A DNA stretch of 64,000 bases from Furfurilactobacillus curtus (GTDB taxonomy: Bacteria; Bacillota; Bacilli; Lactobacillales; Lactobacillaceae). Each line of letters starts with the position of its first letter. The first letter of the stretch is position 1. This document shows positions 25,340 to 33,450 of this stretch, piece by piece. The stretch spans positions 372,001 to 436,000 of the forward strand of contig NZ_BQXO01000002.1 in the NCBI RefSeq assembly GCF_045862785.1, read 5' to 3'. Under the pieces are notes generated by a model. That model did no database searches and was not told the DNA's origin. It saw only the letters and a program-made list of their open reading frames with translations. The translations under genes were made by a program, and so were the position numbers.

Positions 25340-25410
25340 GGTTGGCGTTTTTTGCCAATTAGACGGCCTGGGCTAGGCGCAGGCAACAGGCTAGTGTAGC
25401 TCGACAAACA
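25340..25410 (+). repeat. repeat family 1, partial tandem copy
   Basis: This 71-bp stretch from GGTTGGCGTTTTTTGCC to AGCTCGACAAACA is repeated at 25462-25533 with only one extra T in the T-run. Confidence 0.9.
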
Positions 25411-25533
25411 CAATCAGAGTGAAACAAGCCGGGTGGTGACGAGCACTAGCTGAGGCTGACTGGTTGGCGTTTTTTTGCCAATTAGACGGCCTGGGCTAGG
25501 CGCAGGCAACAGGCTAGTGTAGCTCGACAAACA
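25411..25533 (+). repeat. repeat family 1, full copy
   Basis: A 51-bp left part (CAATCAGAGTGAAACAAGCC and onward) is followed by the 72-bp unit identical to 25340-25410. The whole matches, inverted, 20001-20120. The unit carries the small hairpin TTGGC(T-run)GCCAA. Confidence 0.9.
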
Positions 25534-25573
25534 GTCCTTATCCCCCAAGCTTGTTCTGGGGGATAAGGACTGT
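25531..25573 (+). terminator. terminator of fetAB
   Basis: ACAGTCCTTATCCCCC (25531-25546) pairs perfectly with GGGGGATAAGGACTGT (25558-25573) and is followed by TTTT. Confidence 0.85.
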
Positions 25574-25614
25574 TTTAATTAGATTTAATATTGTCGTATT
25601 ACCGGTCAAATCAT

Positions 25615-26535
25615 TTAGTGTGTCTCTAAGACTAGTGATCCCACCACGGTGAGCATACTGATTAATAAATCACTAGCATCACCCACGGCACCAGTTTGAT
25701 AACGACGTTCATTATTTGAAAAATGAGCATTTTCTGGTGTCTTTAATGTGCCAATCGAGGTTTCTAGATTAAAGCGGTAACTTAAAGTTCGTGGGACTTG
25801 CAGCCGTACCGATCCGGCAGATGATTCGGCCGTGATGTTGCCGTCGACAGTGGTAAAGGCTAGCTTGGCAGAGCCACTGGTAACATTGAAACGACCGCTG
25901 CCATGTGCATCGATCAAGCGTAATGCGCCTGCGTCACAATGAACATTGTAGCGACCATAGGCAGTGGCTAGCGCTACGTTTCCGGTCACAGCGTTGATGG
26001 TGGCATCAGTTGCGGATAACTGTTCACCATTGATCGCACCACTGACTGAGTCAATTAGTAAACTATGAGTCTTTAAATGGCTAAGTGCGATACTACCGCT
26101 GGTGGACGTGATTGCTAAATGCCGCAATTGTGGTAAATCAACCAATTTGATGGTACCGCTGACCGAGTTGATTTCTAAGCGCTGGTGGTAGGTGCTGGGC
26201 ACTTCAATCTCGATTCGAATATGTAGTTTGTCCTTGGCAGGGCGATCGCCGGCACGAATGATTAGCGTATCCATTGTTTGATCGACTTTAGCATAGTACT
26301 GGGCCTCATCGAGGAGCATGTATTCACGCACGATCAGATCTGGTCGGTCAGTTGACTGAATGACAATGGTCGCGGCAGAATAATTGATGGCCAAGTGATC
26401 AACGTCGTTTAAAGATCGTGAAAAAGCGTTAACTAAGGTTGGTTTGCGTGCGTCAACACCGATTTCAATTGCCACGTGGCCTGGTTCACTGTGCTTGTGA
26501 TGAATAAAAAAACGTCCCCAAGAGGTCAGATCCAT
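25615..26535 (-). CDS. DUF4097 family beta-strand repeat protein
   Basis: A 306-residue cytosolic protein whose middle and C-terminal parts consist of repeated beta-turn units of the type SVSGTIKL, STSGSIAL, SVSGAING, AVTGNVAL, SSAGSVRL. This is the DUF4097 right-handed beta-helix/solenoid pattern. Such proteins are often linked to LiaX/LiaG-type sensing of cell-envelope antimicrobials in Firmicutes, though this one lacks a signal peptide or anchor. The RBS TAGGAGA precedes the ATG. It is a single-gene unit. Confidence 0.85.
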   Translation of the reverse strand: MDLTSWGRFFIHHKHSEPGHVAIEIGVDARKPTLVNAFSRSLNDVDHLAINYSAATIVIQSTDRPDLIVREYMLLDEAQYYAKVDQTMDTLIIRAGDRPAKDKLHIRIEIEVPSTYHQRLEINSVSGTIKLVDLPQLRHLAITSTSGSIALSHLKTHSLLIDSVSGAINGEQLSATDATINAVTGNVALATAYGRYNVHCDAGALRLIDAHGSGRFNVTSGSAKLAFTTVDGNITAESSAGSVRLQVPRTLSYRFNLETSIGTLKTPENAHFSNNERRYQTGAVGDASDLLISMLTVVGSLVLETH

Positions 26536-26683
26536 TGCTAAAAATCTCCTATCAAATAAACATCAAGTTGTGCGTATCGTAGCATTGCGATAGGTAGATG
26601 TGAAGCTTGGAATTCATTTTTTCAGGGATGTTAGCAAAGATTTACAATTCAACGATAACGAACAATGCGGTGCAGATAATTAA

Positions 26684-26728
26684 ACAACCTCACCCAGTGA
26701 TTTGAAGGAAATCATTGAGTGAGGTTGT
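26684..26728 (-). terminator. hairpin after the Spx-like gene
   Basis: ACAACCTCACCCAGTGATTT pairs with AAATCATTGAGTGAGGTTGT with few mismatches. The minus-strand U-tract is modest (GTTTAATT). Confidence 0.6.
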
Positions 26729-26734
26729 TGATGT

Positions 26735-27172
26735 TTATTGATGAAGCGCAGCCAAGATGCTGGTTAACTCTTGTTTGCGCAATTTACGGGGAATAAATGT
26801 GCCAAATTCATCTTCATTAAAGCCCACTTGAAGAATTCGACGTTGATCATCAAAAGCGATTGGCCAGCGAAGCATTTTCGGATGATTGGCGATCACTGTG
26901 ATCATCTGTTTAAGGGATAGATTAGCTAAATCTAAACGTTGGCTTAAGTGATCCATGGCCATTGATCGAGGTGCTAATAATTCATCACAACCAGCTTCAC
27001 TAGCAGCCAAAAATTCGCGGATTGTCATGGGCGTTAATTTTTCTCGTGATTTAACTGTTTTATTTTCAGTTGTATCAATTGGATGTTCGATGAATGGAAC
27101 CGCTTTGTCTGTTAACCATTTAATGGCACGGCGGCATGAAGTTGATGAACCAATCGTATAAATGTGTAGCAT
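26735..27172 (-). CDS. Spx/ArsC family regulator with SxxC instead of CxxC
   Basis: A 145-residue protein of the Spx group, which bind the RNA polymerase alpha C-terminal domain and retune transcription under thiol stress. It opens LHIYTIGSSTSCRRAIKWL: the usual redox pair Cys10-x-x-Cys13 is Ser10-x-x-Cys13, so the disulphide switch is missing. Also, the conserved LLRRPI motif is MLRWPI. The QVGFNEDEF and FIPRKLR motifs are kept. AAGGAGG is 9 nt before the ATG at 27172; the frame opens at 27202. Could be a redox-insensitive Spx paralogue or a dominant competitor. Confidence 0.85.
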   Translation of the reverse strand: MLHIYTIGSSTSCRRAIKWLTDKAVPFIEHPIDTTENKTVKSREKLTPMTIREFLAASEAGCDELLAPRSMAMDHLSQRLDLANLSLKQMITVIANHPKMLRWPIAFDDQRRILQVGFNEDEFGTFIPRKLRKQELTSILAALHQ

Positions 27173-27507
27173 ATCGGCAGTCCTCCTTGCGCAGCGGATC
27201 ATTGTGATTTTGACGCTGCGTCGACGTTAATTACTGTCAGCTTTTGCATGTCTTTCTGATGATCACTATAAGTTATTTTATATTTTGTGTCAATTGAATT
27301 TCTGATTTTCATATAACCAAACTCTATGAAATGTTCCTGAAAACGAACAGTGACAGGGGATTAACTAATTTAACTTTTTTTGAAAAAAATAATCTTATTT
27401 ATCGCTTTCATAATAATTAACGAACTCAACAATAAGGAAAGTGAGCTTAGTGGATTCTTAAATTCGAACAACAACGGTTTCATATGGCTTTGTGCTAAAC
27501 TAACGAT
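27173..27507. other. AT-rich intergenic region without a supported gene
   Basis: Contains the ribosome site of the Spx-like gene at its left edge and poly-A/T runs near 27375-27395. A TAAACT -10-like box at 27496-27501 lies 6 nt before the ATG of the next gene. I see no ORF with a ribosome site, no strong hairpin and no repeat copy. Confidence 0.5.
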
Positions 27508-28158
27508 ATGAAATTGAATGAAGCACAAGCAATAACGAGTCGGATGCAACGACATCCACAGTTGAAGAAAAGTACAATTCAACCGCCAGTCACGACGAAG
27601 ATCAAGCGACCACATCGTCTATTGAGCGGCCTCGTTGGTTTGATTTTTATCGTAAGTTTAGTCGCACGGCTAACGATCTTAAGCAGTTCATTTATGGTTC
27701 GAGCTGTTCAAAATCCATTGGTGATTAACCAAGTTCAACAGCAGTTGCAGACGCAAATGACTACGCATCATTTGCCAACTGGTCTGATTTCTAACCAATT
27801 GATTCGAACGGTGCTGAGTACGGGCGTTAAAGAGATCTATGCAGGCAATGTGTTAAATTTCGACGTTCCACCCGTTCAACGAGCCATTCAAGATAATCTT
27901 AACCAGCAAATGGCCACCGTGGGTTTGCAAGGTGATAGTGGAGCAGCTGTGACAAGTATGATCAGTGGTCCGGTTTTGACCGCGTTTAGTCGATCGGTTC
28001 AAAACGATCAGCTGAATGATTTTGCTGATCGCATTCAACAAACCCAATTGATCGCTGATGTGGTTATTGCTGTAAGTGGCCTTGGTTGGGGTTGGTTAAT
28101 GACTAGTAATCATCACCGACGCCGGTTACGCCGATTAGCATCGCAAAGTGATAAATAG
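27508..28158 (+). CDS. hypothetical membrane-anchored protein
   Basis: A 216-residue protein with a basic N-terminus (about 45 residues), one hydrophobic segment (GLVGLIFIVSLVARLTIL), an extracellular-looking Gln/Asn-rich domain and a second hydrophobic segment near residue 190, ending in a basic tail (HHRRRLRRLA). I do not recognise a family. No ribosome site precedes the ATG at 27508, and a TAAACT box ends 6 nt upstream, so a leaderless mRNA is possible; an internal ATG at 27544 is the alternative. HIT gene follows after 12 nt. Confidence 0.65.
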   Translation: MKLNEAQAITSRMQRHPQLKKSTIQPPVTTKIKRPHRLLSGLVGLIFIVSLVARLTILSSSFMVRAVQNPLVINQVQQQLQTQMTTHHLPTGLISNQLIRTVLSTGVKEIYAGNVLNFDVPPVQRAIQDNLNQQMATVGLQGDSGAAVTSMISGPVLTAFSRSVQNDQLNDFADRIQQTQLIADVVIAVSGLGWGWLMTSNHHRRRLRRLASQSDK

Positions 28159-28170
28159 GGAGGTCAGGAT

Positions 28171-28554
28171 ATGGCAATCGAAATAACGACTTTACCAGGT
28201 TGTCCATTTTGTGAGAAGGCAGAGCTCATCATTGAAAATGACTATGCAAAAGCCTTTTGGGATATTCATCCGGTTAATCCAGGTCATACATTGATCGTCC
28301 CTAAACGCCACGTGAGCGATTGGTGGGGCGTGCTACCAGAAGAAAAGGTGGCGATCGATGATCTTGTGATGCAGATGAAGGCCATTTTAGATGAGAAATA
28401 TCACCCAGATGCCTATAACATCGGCATGAATCTAGGCGCAGACGCAGGTCAAACAGTTTTTCATGCACACGTACACTTGATTCCACGGTATTTTGGTGAC
28501 ATGCGTGTGCCTGAAGGCGGTGTTCGTAACCTAATTCCGCGAAAATTGAAATAG
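28171..28554 (+). CDS. HIT family protein
   Basis: A 127-residue histidine-triad hydrolase with the complete motif HAHVHLIPR near residue 97 (HxHxHxx) and the CPFCEKAE segment with Cys pair at the N-terminus that binds zinc in many members. Substrates of HIT enzymes are nucleoside phosphoramidates and dinucleoside polyphosphates. GGGAGG precedes the ATG by 6-7 nt. It lies between a hypothetical membrane protein gene (12 nt) and a dehydrogenase gene, and may be co-transcribed with both. Confidence 0.9.
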   Translation: MAIEITTLPGCPFCEKAELIIENDYAKAFWDIHPVNPGHTLIVPKRHVSDWWGVLPEEKVAIDDLVMQMKAILDEKYHPDAYNIGMNLGADAGQTVFHAHVHLIPRYFGDMRVPEGGVRNLIPRKLK

Positions 28555-28613
28555 ATCGTGACTGATTTTGGGCAGCTAGGGTATCAGTTAAGATGGAAAG
28601 ACGAGGTTTGACG

Positions 28614-29489
28614 ATGAAAATTGGGTTTATTGGCACAGGCGTTATGGGGTCAGCGATTGCTGAACATGTATTAGCGGCAGGACACCAACTGACGGTCTTT
28701 AATCGAACCAAGGCTAAAGCACAGTCCCTACTTAATCAAGGAGCATTGTGGGCTGAAACACCGTTGGACGTGGTCGCCAATAGTGAAATCATCTTTTCCA
28801 TGGTGGGGTATCCGCAAGATGTTGAGGCGATTTATTTTGGTGCAGCTGGTATCTTCGAAGGAATCCGGCCTGGCCAAATCGTGGTCGATATGACAACGAG
28901 TACGCCAACATTAGCCATTAGAATCGCGGCAGCTGCCAAAGCACGCCAAGTGGGTGCCTTAGATGCACCGGTTTCAGGCGGTGATATTGGTGCAAAAAAA
29001 GCGACATTAACGGTGATGGTTGGTGGTGATCAAGCAACTTTTGAGCAGGTGATGCCGGTATTTGAACTGATGGGCCAATCGGTTCATCGCTTCGGCGATG
29101 CCGGTGCCGGGCAGCATGCAAAAATGGCCAATCAAATCATGATTGCCGGCACGATGACCGGTTTGACGGAAATGTTGGTTTATGCAAAAGCGGCTGGTTT
29201 ATCCTTGACGGATGTTTTAGCCACACTCAGTCATGGTGGTGCTGATAATTGGTCGATGGATACGTATGGGCCACGGATTTTAAAGGATGATTACACTCCC
29301 GGATTTTTTGCTAAGCACTTTTTAAAGGATTTGCGGATTGCTTTAAATGAAGCGGAAAAGATGCATCTTGATTTACCTGCAACCCAAGTGGCCAAAGCGC
29401 TCTACGAGCAGTTAGTGGATGATCAACATTTAGGTGACGATGGCACGCAAGCACTCGTTAAGTTGTGGTGGGATCAAGCTGGCAAATAG
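28614..29489 (+). CDS. NAD(P)-dependent 3-hydroxyisobutyrate dehydrogenase-family oxidoreductase
   Basis: A 291-residue beta-hydroxyacid dehydrogenase. The NAD(P) loop GFIGTGVMGSAIAEH is at the N-terminus. The substrate-binding DAPVSGGDIGAKKATLTVMVGG motif with SGG lies mid-protein, and the catalytic-Lys segment GAGQHAKMANQI follows. Possible substrates are 3-hydroxyisobutyrate, tartronate semialdehyde or succinic semialdehyde; sequence does not decide. The frame starts at 28593, but GAGG 7 nt before the ATG at 28614 fixes the start. Ends before a strong terminator. Confidence 0.9.
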   Translation: MKIGFIGTGVMGSAIAEHVLAAGHQLTVFNRTKAKAQSLLNQGALWAETPLDVVANSEIIFSMVGYPQDVEAIYFGAAGIFEGIRPGQIVVDMTTSTPTLAIRIAAAAKARQVGALDAPVSGGDIGAKKATLTVMVGGDQATFEQVMPVFELMGQSVHRFGDAGAGQHAKMANQIMIAGTMTGLTEMLVYAKAAGLSLTDVLATLSHGGADNWSMDTYGPRILKDDYTPGFFAKHFLKDLRIALNEAEKMHLDLPATQVAKALYEQLVDDQHLGDDGTQALVKLWWDQAGK

Positions 29490-29519
29490 GGACAAAGAGT
29501 AAATAAACGAAGCTCGACA

Positions 29520-29579
29520 AAAAACCATTTCCAATCATGTTCGGCGCAATAGTCGGCAACATGATTGGAAATGGTTTTT
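29520..29579 (+). terminator. 22-bp perfect hairpin terminator
   Basis: Arms 29520-29541 and 29558-29579 are exact reverse complements (AAAAACCATTTCCAATCATG and so on); T5 ends the right arm. Confidence 0.85.
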
Positions 29580-29636
29580 AACGTAGGATTAAATCTGACA
29601 CCAAGTAGATATGGCGCTTACCGTTTAACTAAATGG

Positions 29637-30647
29637 CTAGATTGTGTGGCGTAAAATGGCCAATGGTGCAACTGGTGTCATCATTTGATCGGTAAAAATG
29701 AAGATCTCAGTATCACCGACAACAGCTTGTTTAAGCAAATCATTGACGGTGCTGGCATCACCAAAGACGGTCAAAGTGTCTAAGGTCAGGACTAATGTCG
29801 CAACATCGTTAACCTTGATTTGATCAACAATTTCAGTCGGTGTTTGAATAAACTTCTTAGCACCTTGTGCGTTGGTGATCTCGGTCTGGAGGGCAGCGAT
29901 ACCAGCAGTCGTTAATTTGTCAGCAACTTGCTGGGCTAATTGTGCTAGTTGCATGCGATCAGCTTGCAAATTAGGGTCAATCGTTTGGGTAATTGAAGCA
30001 CTTAGCGCGCGATTCTTGCTAACTTTACGGAAAGCACCTTGATCTTGTTCATTAGCAATTAAGATTAGCGGTAATTGATCTTGATTAGTGGCCTGCGTCA
30101 GAATTTGCTCATCAACGCTGGTAAAGAACGTGGTTGGGTCCGCCTTTTCCGCTGCGCTAGCAGTAATCGTGAGGATCGTGTCAAATGTGACTTGGTTGGC
30201 ATATGTGACGCGTACCAAACGTGCTTGGTGCTTTTGTAGCAGGAGTAAGTCAAAGTCGGGTTGTGGCCGATTGTTAATTAGAATTGGCCATAACAATGGC
30301 TGTGGGTTGATGTATAAACCGGCAGTAATCGCGAAATTTAAGTCGATTTGTTCAATACTGTCGGTGGTGACATAAACTAACAAGCCTTGACTCAAGGTTT
30401 CCGAAGTTGGTAAGCCATTGGCAAATAGCTTATTCAGTTGAAACTGATAAGCATTCCATAATTTATTCGAATATTCTAGCTCAATGGCCGTTTTAGCTTG
30501 ATCAATGAGCGAATTAAGCGTCACCGTATCCTGTTCGGGACTGTCTTCGCGAGGATGTAATGGCAAATAGAGTGAAATAACAGGTCCTTCCACTTTTTCT
30601 AAGGTGAGTAAATCCTTAATCTTTTGTTTACGGTCTTTTCTTGACAT
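29637..30647 (-). CDS. baeRF-like (bacterial release-factor-like) protein
   Basis: A 336-residue soluble protein. The N-terminal half (VISLYLPLHPRED.., LIDQAKTAIELEYS) and the C-terminal LVLTLDTLTVFGDASTVNDLL follow the pattern of the bacterial archaeo-eukaryotic release-factor-like families (baeRF). These are predicted from comparative genomics to act on stalled or stress-modified ribosomes but have little direct evidence. No GGQ motif is seen. TTGGAGG precedes the ATG. It is a single-gene unit. Recognition rests on sequence feel rather than a search, so moderate confidence. Confidence 0.55.
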   Translation of the reverse strand: MSRKDRKQKIKDLLTLEKVEGPVISLYLPLHPREDSPEQDTVTLNSLIDQAKTAIELEYSNKLWNAYQFQLNKLFANGLPTSETLSQGLLVYVTTDSIEQIDLNFAITAGLYINPQPLLWPILINNRPQPDFDLLLLQKHQARLVRVTYANQVTFDTILTITASAAEKADPTTFFTSVDEQILTQATNQDQLPLILIANEQDQGAFRKVSKNRALSASITQTIDPNLQADRMQLAQLAQQVADKLTTAGIAALQTEITNAQGAKKFIQTPTEIVDQIKVNDVATLVLTLDTLTVFGDASTVNDLLKQAVVGDTEIFIFTDQMMTPVAPLAILRHTI

Positions 30648-30728
30648 GAACTATCCCTCCAATTAAATCATTCATTGTTACCGACCTGTCTGAGGTCTTT
30701 GAATAAATTCAGTCTAGGTCAGGGCTAC

Positions 30729-30774
30729 AAAAAAAGACAATTAACTTCCTCCTAGAATGCAGTGAAGTTAATTG
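30729..30774 (-). terminator. terminator downstream of the glycosyltransferase
   Basis: CAATTAACTTC (30738-30748) pairs with GAAGTTAATTG (30764-30774). A-run 30729-30735 gives the minus-strand U-tract. Confidence 0.7.
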
Positions 30775-30792
30775 CCAATATTCGAAGTAAAG

Positions 30793-30896
30793 TCAGCCCG
30801 ATGATCCTGAGCATTAACTAGTCAGCGACGATTGGCGCTTTTTGCCGATGGTTGCTGGCAGCTTAAGCGCAAGGATCAGGCTGGTGGAGCTCGACA
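30793..30896 (+). repeat. repeat family 1, diverged copy
   Basis: The blocks GAGCATTAACTAGTCAGC, GATTGGCGCTTTTTGCC and AGGCTGGTGGAGCTCGACA line up in order with the 25411-25533 copy. It ends 2 nt before the stop of the glycosyltransferase gene. Confidence 0.75.
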
Positions 30897-30898
30897 TA

Positions 30899-31702
30899 TT
30901 AATGGTCCTGTTTAAATAAATCGTTCAGTGTTGCTCGATTTGAGGCGAGGACTTTTTGTAACGATAATTGCAAATCAGATTCTTGGATCACGTTACTAAT
31001 CTTATCTAGTGCGTTCATTTCAGCCGCAAAGGTTTTCGCGGAGAGATTGTGGCTGGCGCTGCCACTGTGGGTGACATAATGGTAGGTCTGATAAGCATCA
31101 TACCAAAATGTACGCGCATCACGAATGAAACTGACGTTAAATAATTGATCTTCCATGACGGATAGGCTTGTGTCAAATTGCAGTTGGTTTTCAACAATGA
31201 AGGCACGTGAGTAACATTTATTCCACAGAAACCCGCGAATATCGCCGCCCGGTTTAATCACATCTTGTAACATTTCACCTTGGGTTAAATGACGCGAAAG
31301 TGGTTTGTTGGTGGTGGCTTTGATTAACAAGCCATCAGCAAAATAACCGCAGCAGGCCAAATCAGCGTGTCGAGAGATCATGTTTTTGACGAAATGTTCG
31401 ATATAGTCCGGTTCACACCAATCATCACTATCTACGAAGCAGACATAGGTCCCTTCTGCGACGGTCAAAGCTCGGTTTCGGGCGGCTGACACGCCTTGGT
31501 TGGTCGATTGGTGGAGGACCTGAATTCGCTCATCTAAACTAGCCCAAAAATCACAATAGGCGCCGGATTCATCAGGCGAAGCATCGTCGACTAAAATGAT
31601 TTCGATGGTTGGATAAGTCTGCCGACTGAGGCTGGCAATACAGCGATCTAAATAATCGACAGCTTTGTAAACTGGTACGATGATGGACACTAACGGTGAC
31701 AT
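30899..31702 (-). CDS. family 2 glycosyltransferase
   Basis: A 267-residue GT-A-fold enzyme. SIIVPVYKAVDYLDRCIASL is at the N-terminus, ILVDDASPDESG carries the nucleotide-binding Asp pair, NQGVSAARN follows and the metal-binding VDSDDW (DxD) is near residue 97. Such enzymes transfer a sugar from a nucleotide donor to wall or exopolysaccharide acceptors. No membrane anchor is present. GAGAGG precedes the ATG. It is isolated from other polysaccharide genes, so the acceptor is unknown. Confidence 0.9.
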   Translation of the reverse strand: MSPLVSIIVPVYKAVDYLDRCIASLSRQTYPTIEIILVDDASPDESGAYCDFWASLDERIQVLHQSTNQGVSAARNRALTVAEGTYVCFVDSDDWCEPDYIEHFVKNMISRHADLACCGYFADGLLIKATTNKPLSRHLTQGEMLQDVIKPGGDIRGFLWNKCYSRAFIVENQLQFDTSLSVMEDQLFNVSFIRDARTFWYDAYQTYHYVTHSGSASHNLSAKTFAAEMNALDKISNVIQESDLQLSLQKVLASNRATLNDLFKQDH

Positions 31703-31781
31703 AACAAACCTCTCTCAAGTGATTTTGATCCTGTTTAAAGAATACGCGTCTTCACTGGGAAACTGAAGTTGGCGACCCAAA

Positions 31782-32561
31782 TTATAGATCTTCAAAGAAT
31801 GTAAAGAGTTGTTCGCGGGTTAGCTGCTTTTTTGCTTCACCGCGAACATCGAAGGTGATTTTGCCATCGGTTAACACGATCAAGCGATTACCGTAGATTA
31901 AGGCATCCTCTAGACGATGAGTGATCATCAAGCAAGTGAGTCGGTCACTGGCAATGCGATCATTAGTGGCTTGCATCAGTTGCTGCGAGGTTTTGGGATC
32001 TAAAGCAGCAGTATGTTCATCTAAAAGCAACAATTCGGGTTTGCTTTCCACCGCCATTAAAAATGAGAGGGCTTGTCGTTGCCCACCGGAAAGATCTCCC
32101 GTAGCCGTTGACAGTCGATTTTCTAAATTATTATTCATCGTAGCAGCCATTGCTTTGAAATCAGCCAAATGCCGACGCAATTGGCGGAAAACTAATCGTC
32201 GTTGTTGCCCGCGATGAGCAGCAAGTAATAAATTCTCCGCGACAGTCATTCGTGGGGCAGTGCCTAATTTGGGATCTTGGAAGACGCGTGCTAGAAAACG
32301 AGTCCGTTGTTCTTCACTTTCATGTTTGATGGATTTTCCGTGGAGTAAAACATCACCTTGATCAGCATTTAAATTACCGCCAATAACGTTAAATAGTGTC
32401 GACTTACCGGCGCCGTTCGCGCCAAGCACGGTAATAAAGTCGCCCGGGAAAATTTCCAAATTCAGATCGTTAAGGATTTTTGTTTCATTTGGTGTATGCG
32501 CGTTAACAATTGTACTGACATGTTTTAACTCAAGTAATGGCGTTGTTGGATTAGTTGTCAT
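31782..32561 (-). CDS. ABC transporter ATP-binding protein of a TrpX-type importer
   Basis: A 259-residue ATPase with Walker A LGANGAGKST, signature LSGGQRQALSFLMA and Walker B LLLDEHTAALD. The fused downstream C-terminus is short. The frame opens at 32591 but AAGGAG before the ATG at 32561 marks the start, which overlaps the last 11 bases of the permease gene. It energises uptake by the permease and binding protein encoded just upstream. In Gram-positive bacteria this three-gene cassette is often annotated as a tryptophan transporter (TrpXYZ). Confidence 0.88.
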   Translation of the reverse strand: MTTNPTTPLLELKHVSTIVNAHTPNETKILNDLNLEIFPGDFITVLGANGAGKSTLFNVIGGNLNADQGDVLLHGKSIKHESEEQRTRFLARVFQDPKLGTAPRMTVAENLLLAAHRGQQRRLVFRQLRRHLADFKAMAATMNNNLENRLSTATGDLSGGQRQALSFLMAVESKPELLLLDEHTAALDPKTSQQLMQATNDRIASDRLTCLMITHRLEDALIYGNRLIVLTDGKITFDVRGEAKKQLTREQLFTFFEDL

Positions 32562-33450
32562 GGCGGACACTCCTTTCAACAAGATGGTCAAAGTGAATGA
32601 AATTCCGAAAACGTGGCAAGAGTAAGCATAAAGCCAAAATAATAGCAGAAAGTAAGTTCAGGTCGTTAGCGGAGAAGTTTAGCTGTAAGACGATCAATAA
32701 GACGAAGCGGTAGAGGATACTGCCTAAGGTGACGGCGATTAATCGCTGTGTGAGCGAAAGGCCGCCAAAAGCAACTTCACCAATAATGATGGACGCTAGG
32801 GCGATGACGATGATGCCAATGCCCATGTTGATGTCTGCGTAGCCGTTATTTTGAGCGACTAAAGCGCCACCCATTGCAATCATCCCGTTTGAAATCATTA
32901 ATCCCATAATTGTCATCCGATCGGTTTTAATCCCAATTGAGCGCGCCATCGTGGGATTATCCCCGGTTGCGATAAAGGATTGCCCAAGGTCGGTGTTTAA
33001 GAAGAAAACAAGCAGCAGGGTGGTGACGATAATGACAATCAGGCCGACAAATACGGCTGGAAAATATTGGGGGAGGGCAGTCAAAAAAGGATTTTTAAAG
33101 AGTGAAGCTTTCCCCAACAAACTTAAATTTGCACTGCCCATAATGCGTAAGTTGACTGAATAGGCAGCCGTCATAACCAAAATGCCGGCTAATAGAATCG
33201 GAATTTTACCCTTGGTATACAACAAACCGGTAATCATTCCAGCAGCCATTCCCACTAGAAAAGCACCTAGTGTAGCGAGTAATGGATTGACGCCACGATA
33301 AATTAAAGCAACGGCGGTAGCGGCCCCTAACGGAAATGTTCCTTCAACCGTCATGTCAGGAAAATCAAGGATTCGGAAAGTAAGAAAAAGGCCGAGGCCT
33401 AAAACAGCCCACAGGAGGCCCTGACCGATTGCGGATGTCATTAAGCTCAT
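32551..33450 (-). CDS. ABC transporter permease of a TrpX-type importer
   Basis: A 299-residue membrane protein with about eight hydrophobic segments and the ILDFPDMTVEGTFPLGAA motif plus GLMISNGMIAMGGALVAQNNGYADINMG, characteristic of the permeases that accompany ABC_sub_bind lipoproteins. The branched-chain-type permease fold is evident. The ATG overlaps the stop of the substrate-binding gene (ATGA), so the three genes form one translationally coupled operon. Confidence 0.88.
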   Translation of the reverse strand: MSLMTSAIGQGLLWAVLGLGLFLTFRILDFPDMTVEGTFPLGAATAVALIYRGVNPLLATLGAFLVGMAAGMITGLLYTKGKIPILLAGILVMTAAYSVNLRIMGSANLSLLGKASLFKNPFLTALPQYFPAVFVGLIVIIVTTLLLVFFLNTDLGQSFIATGDNPTMARSIGIKTDRMTIMGLMISNGMIAMGGALVAQNNGYADINMGIGIIVIALASIIIGEVAFGGLSLTQRLIAVTLGSILYRFVLLIVLQLNFSANDLNLLSAIILALCLLLPRFRNFIHFDHLVERSVRHDN

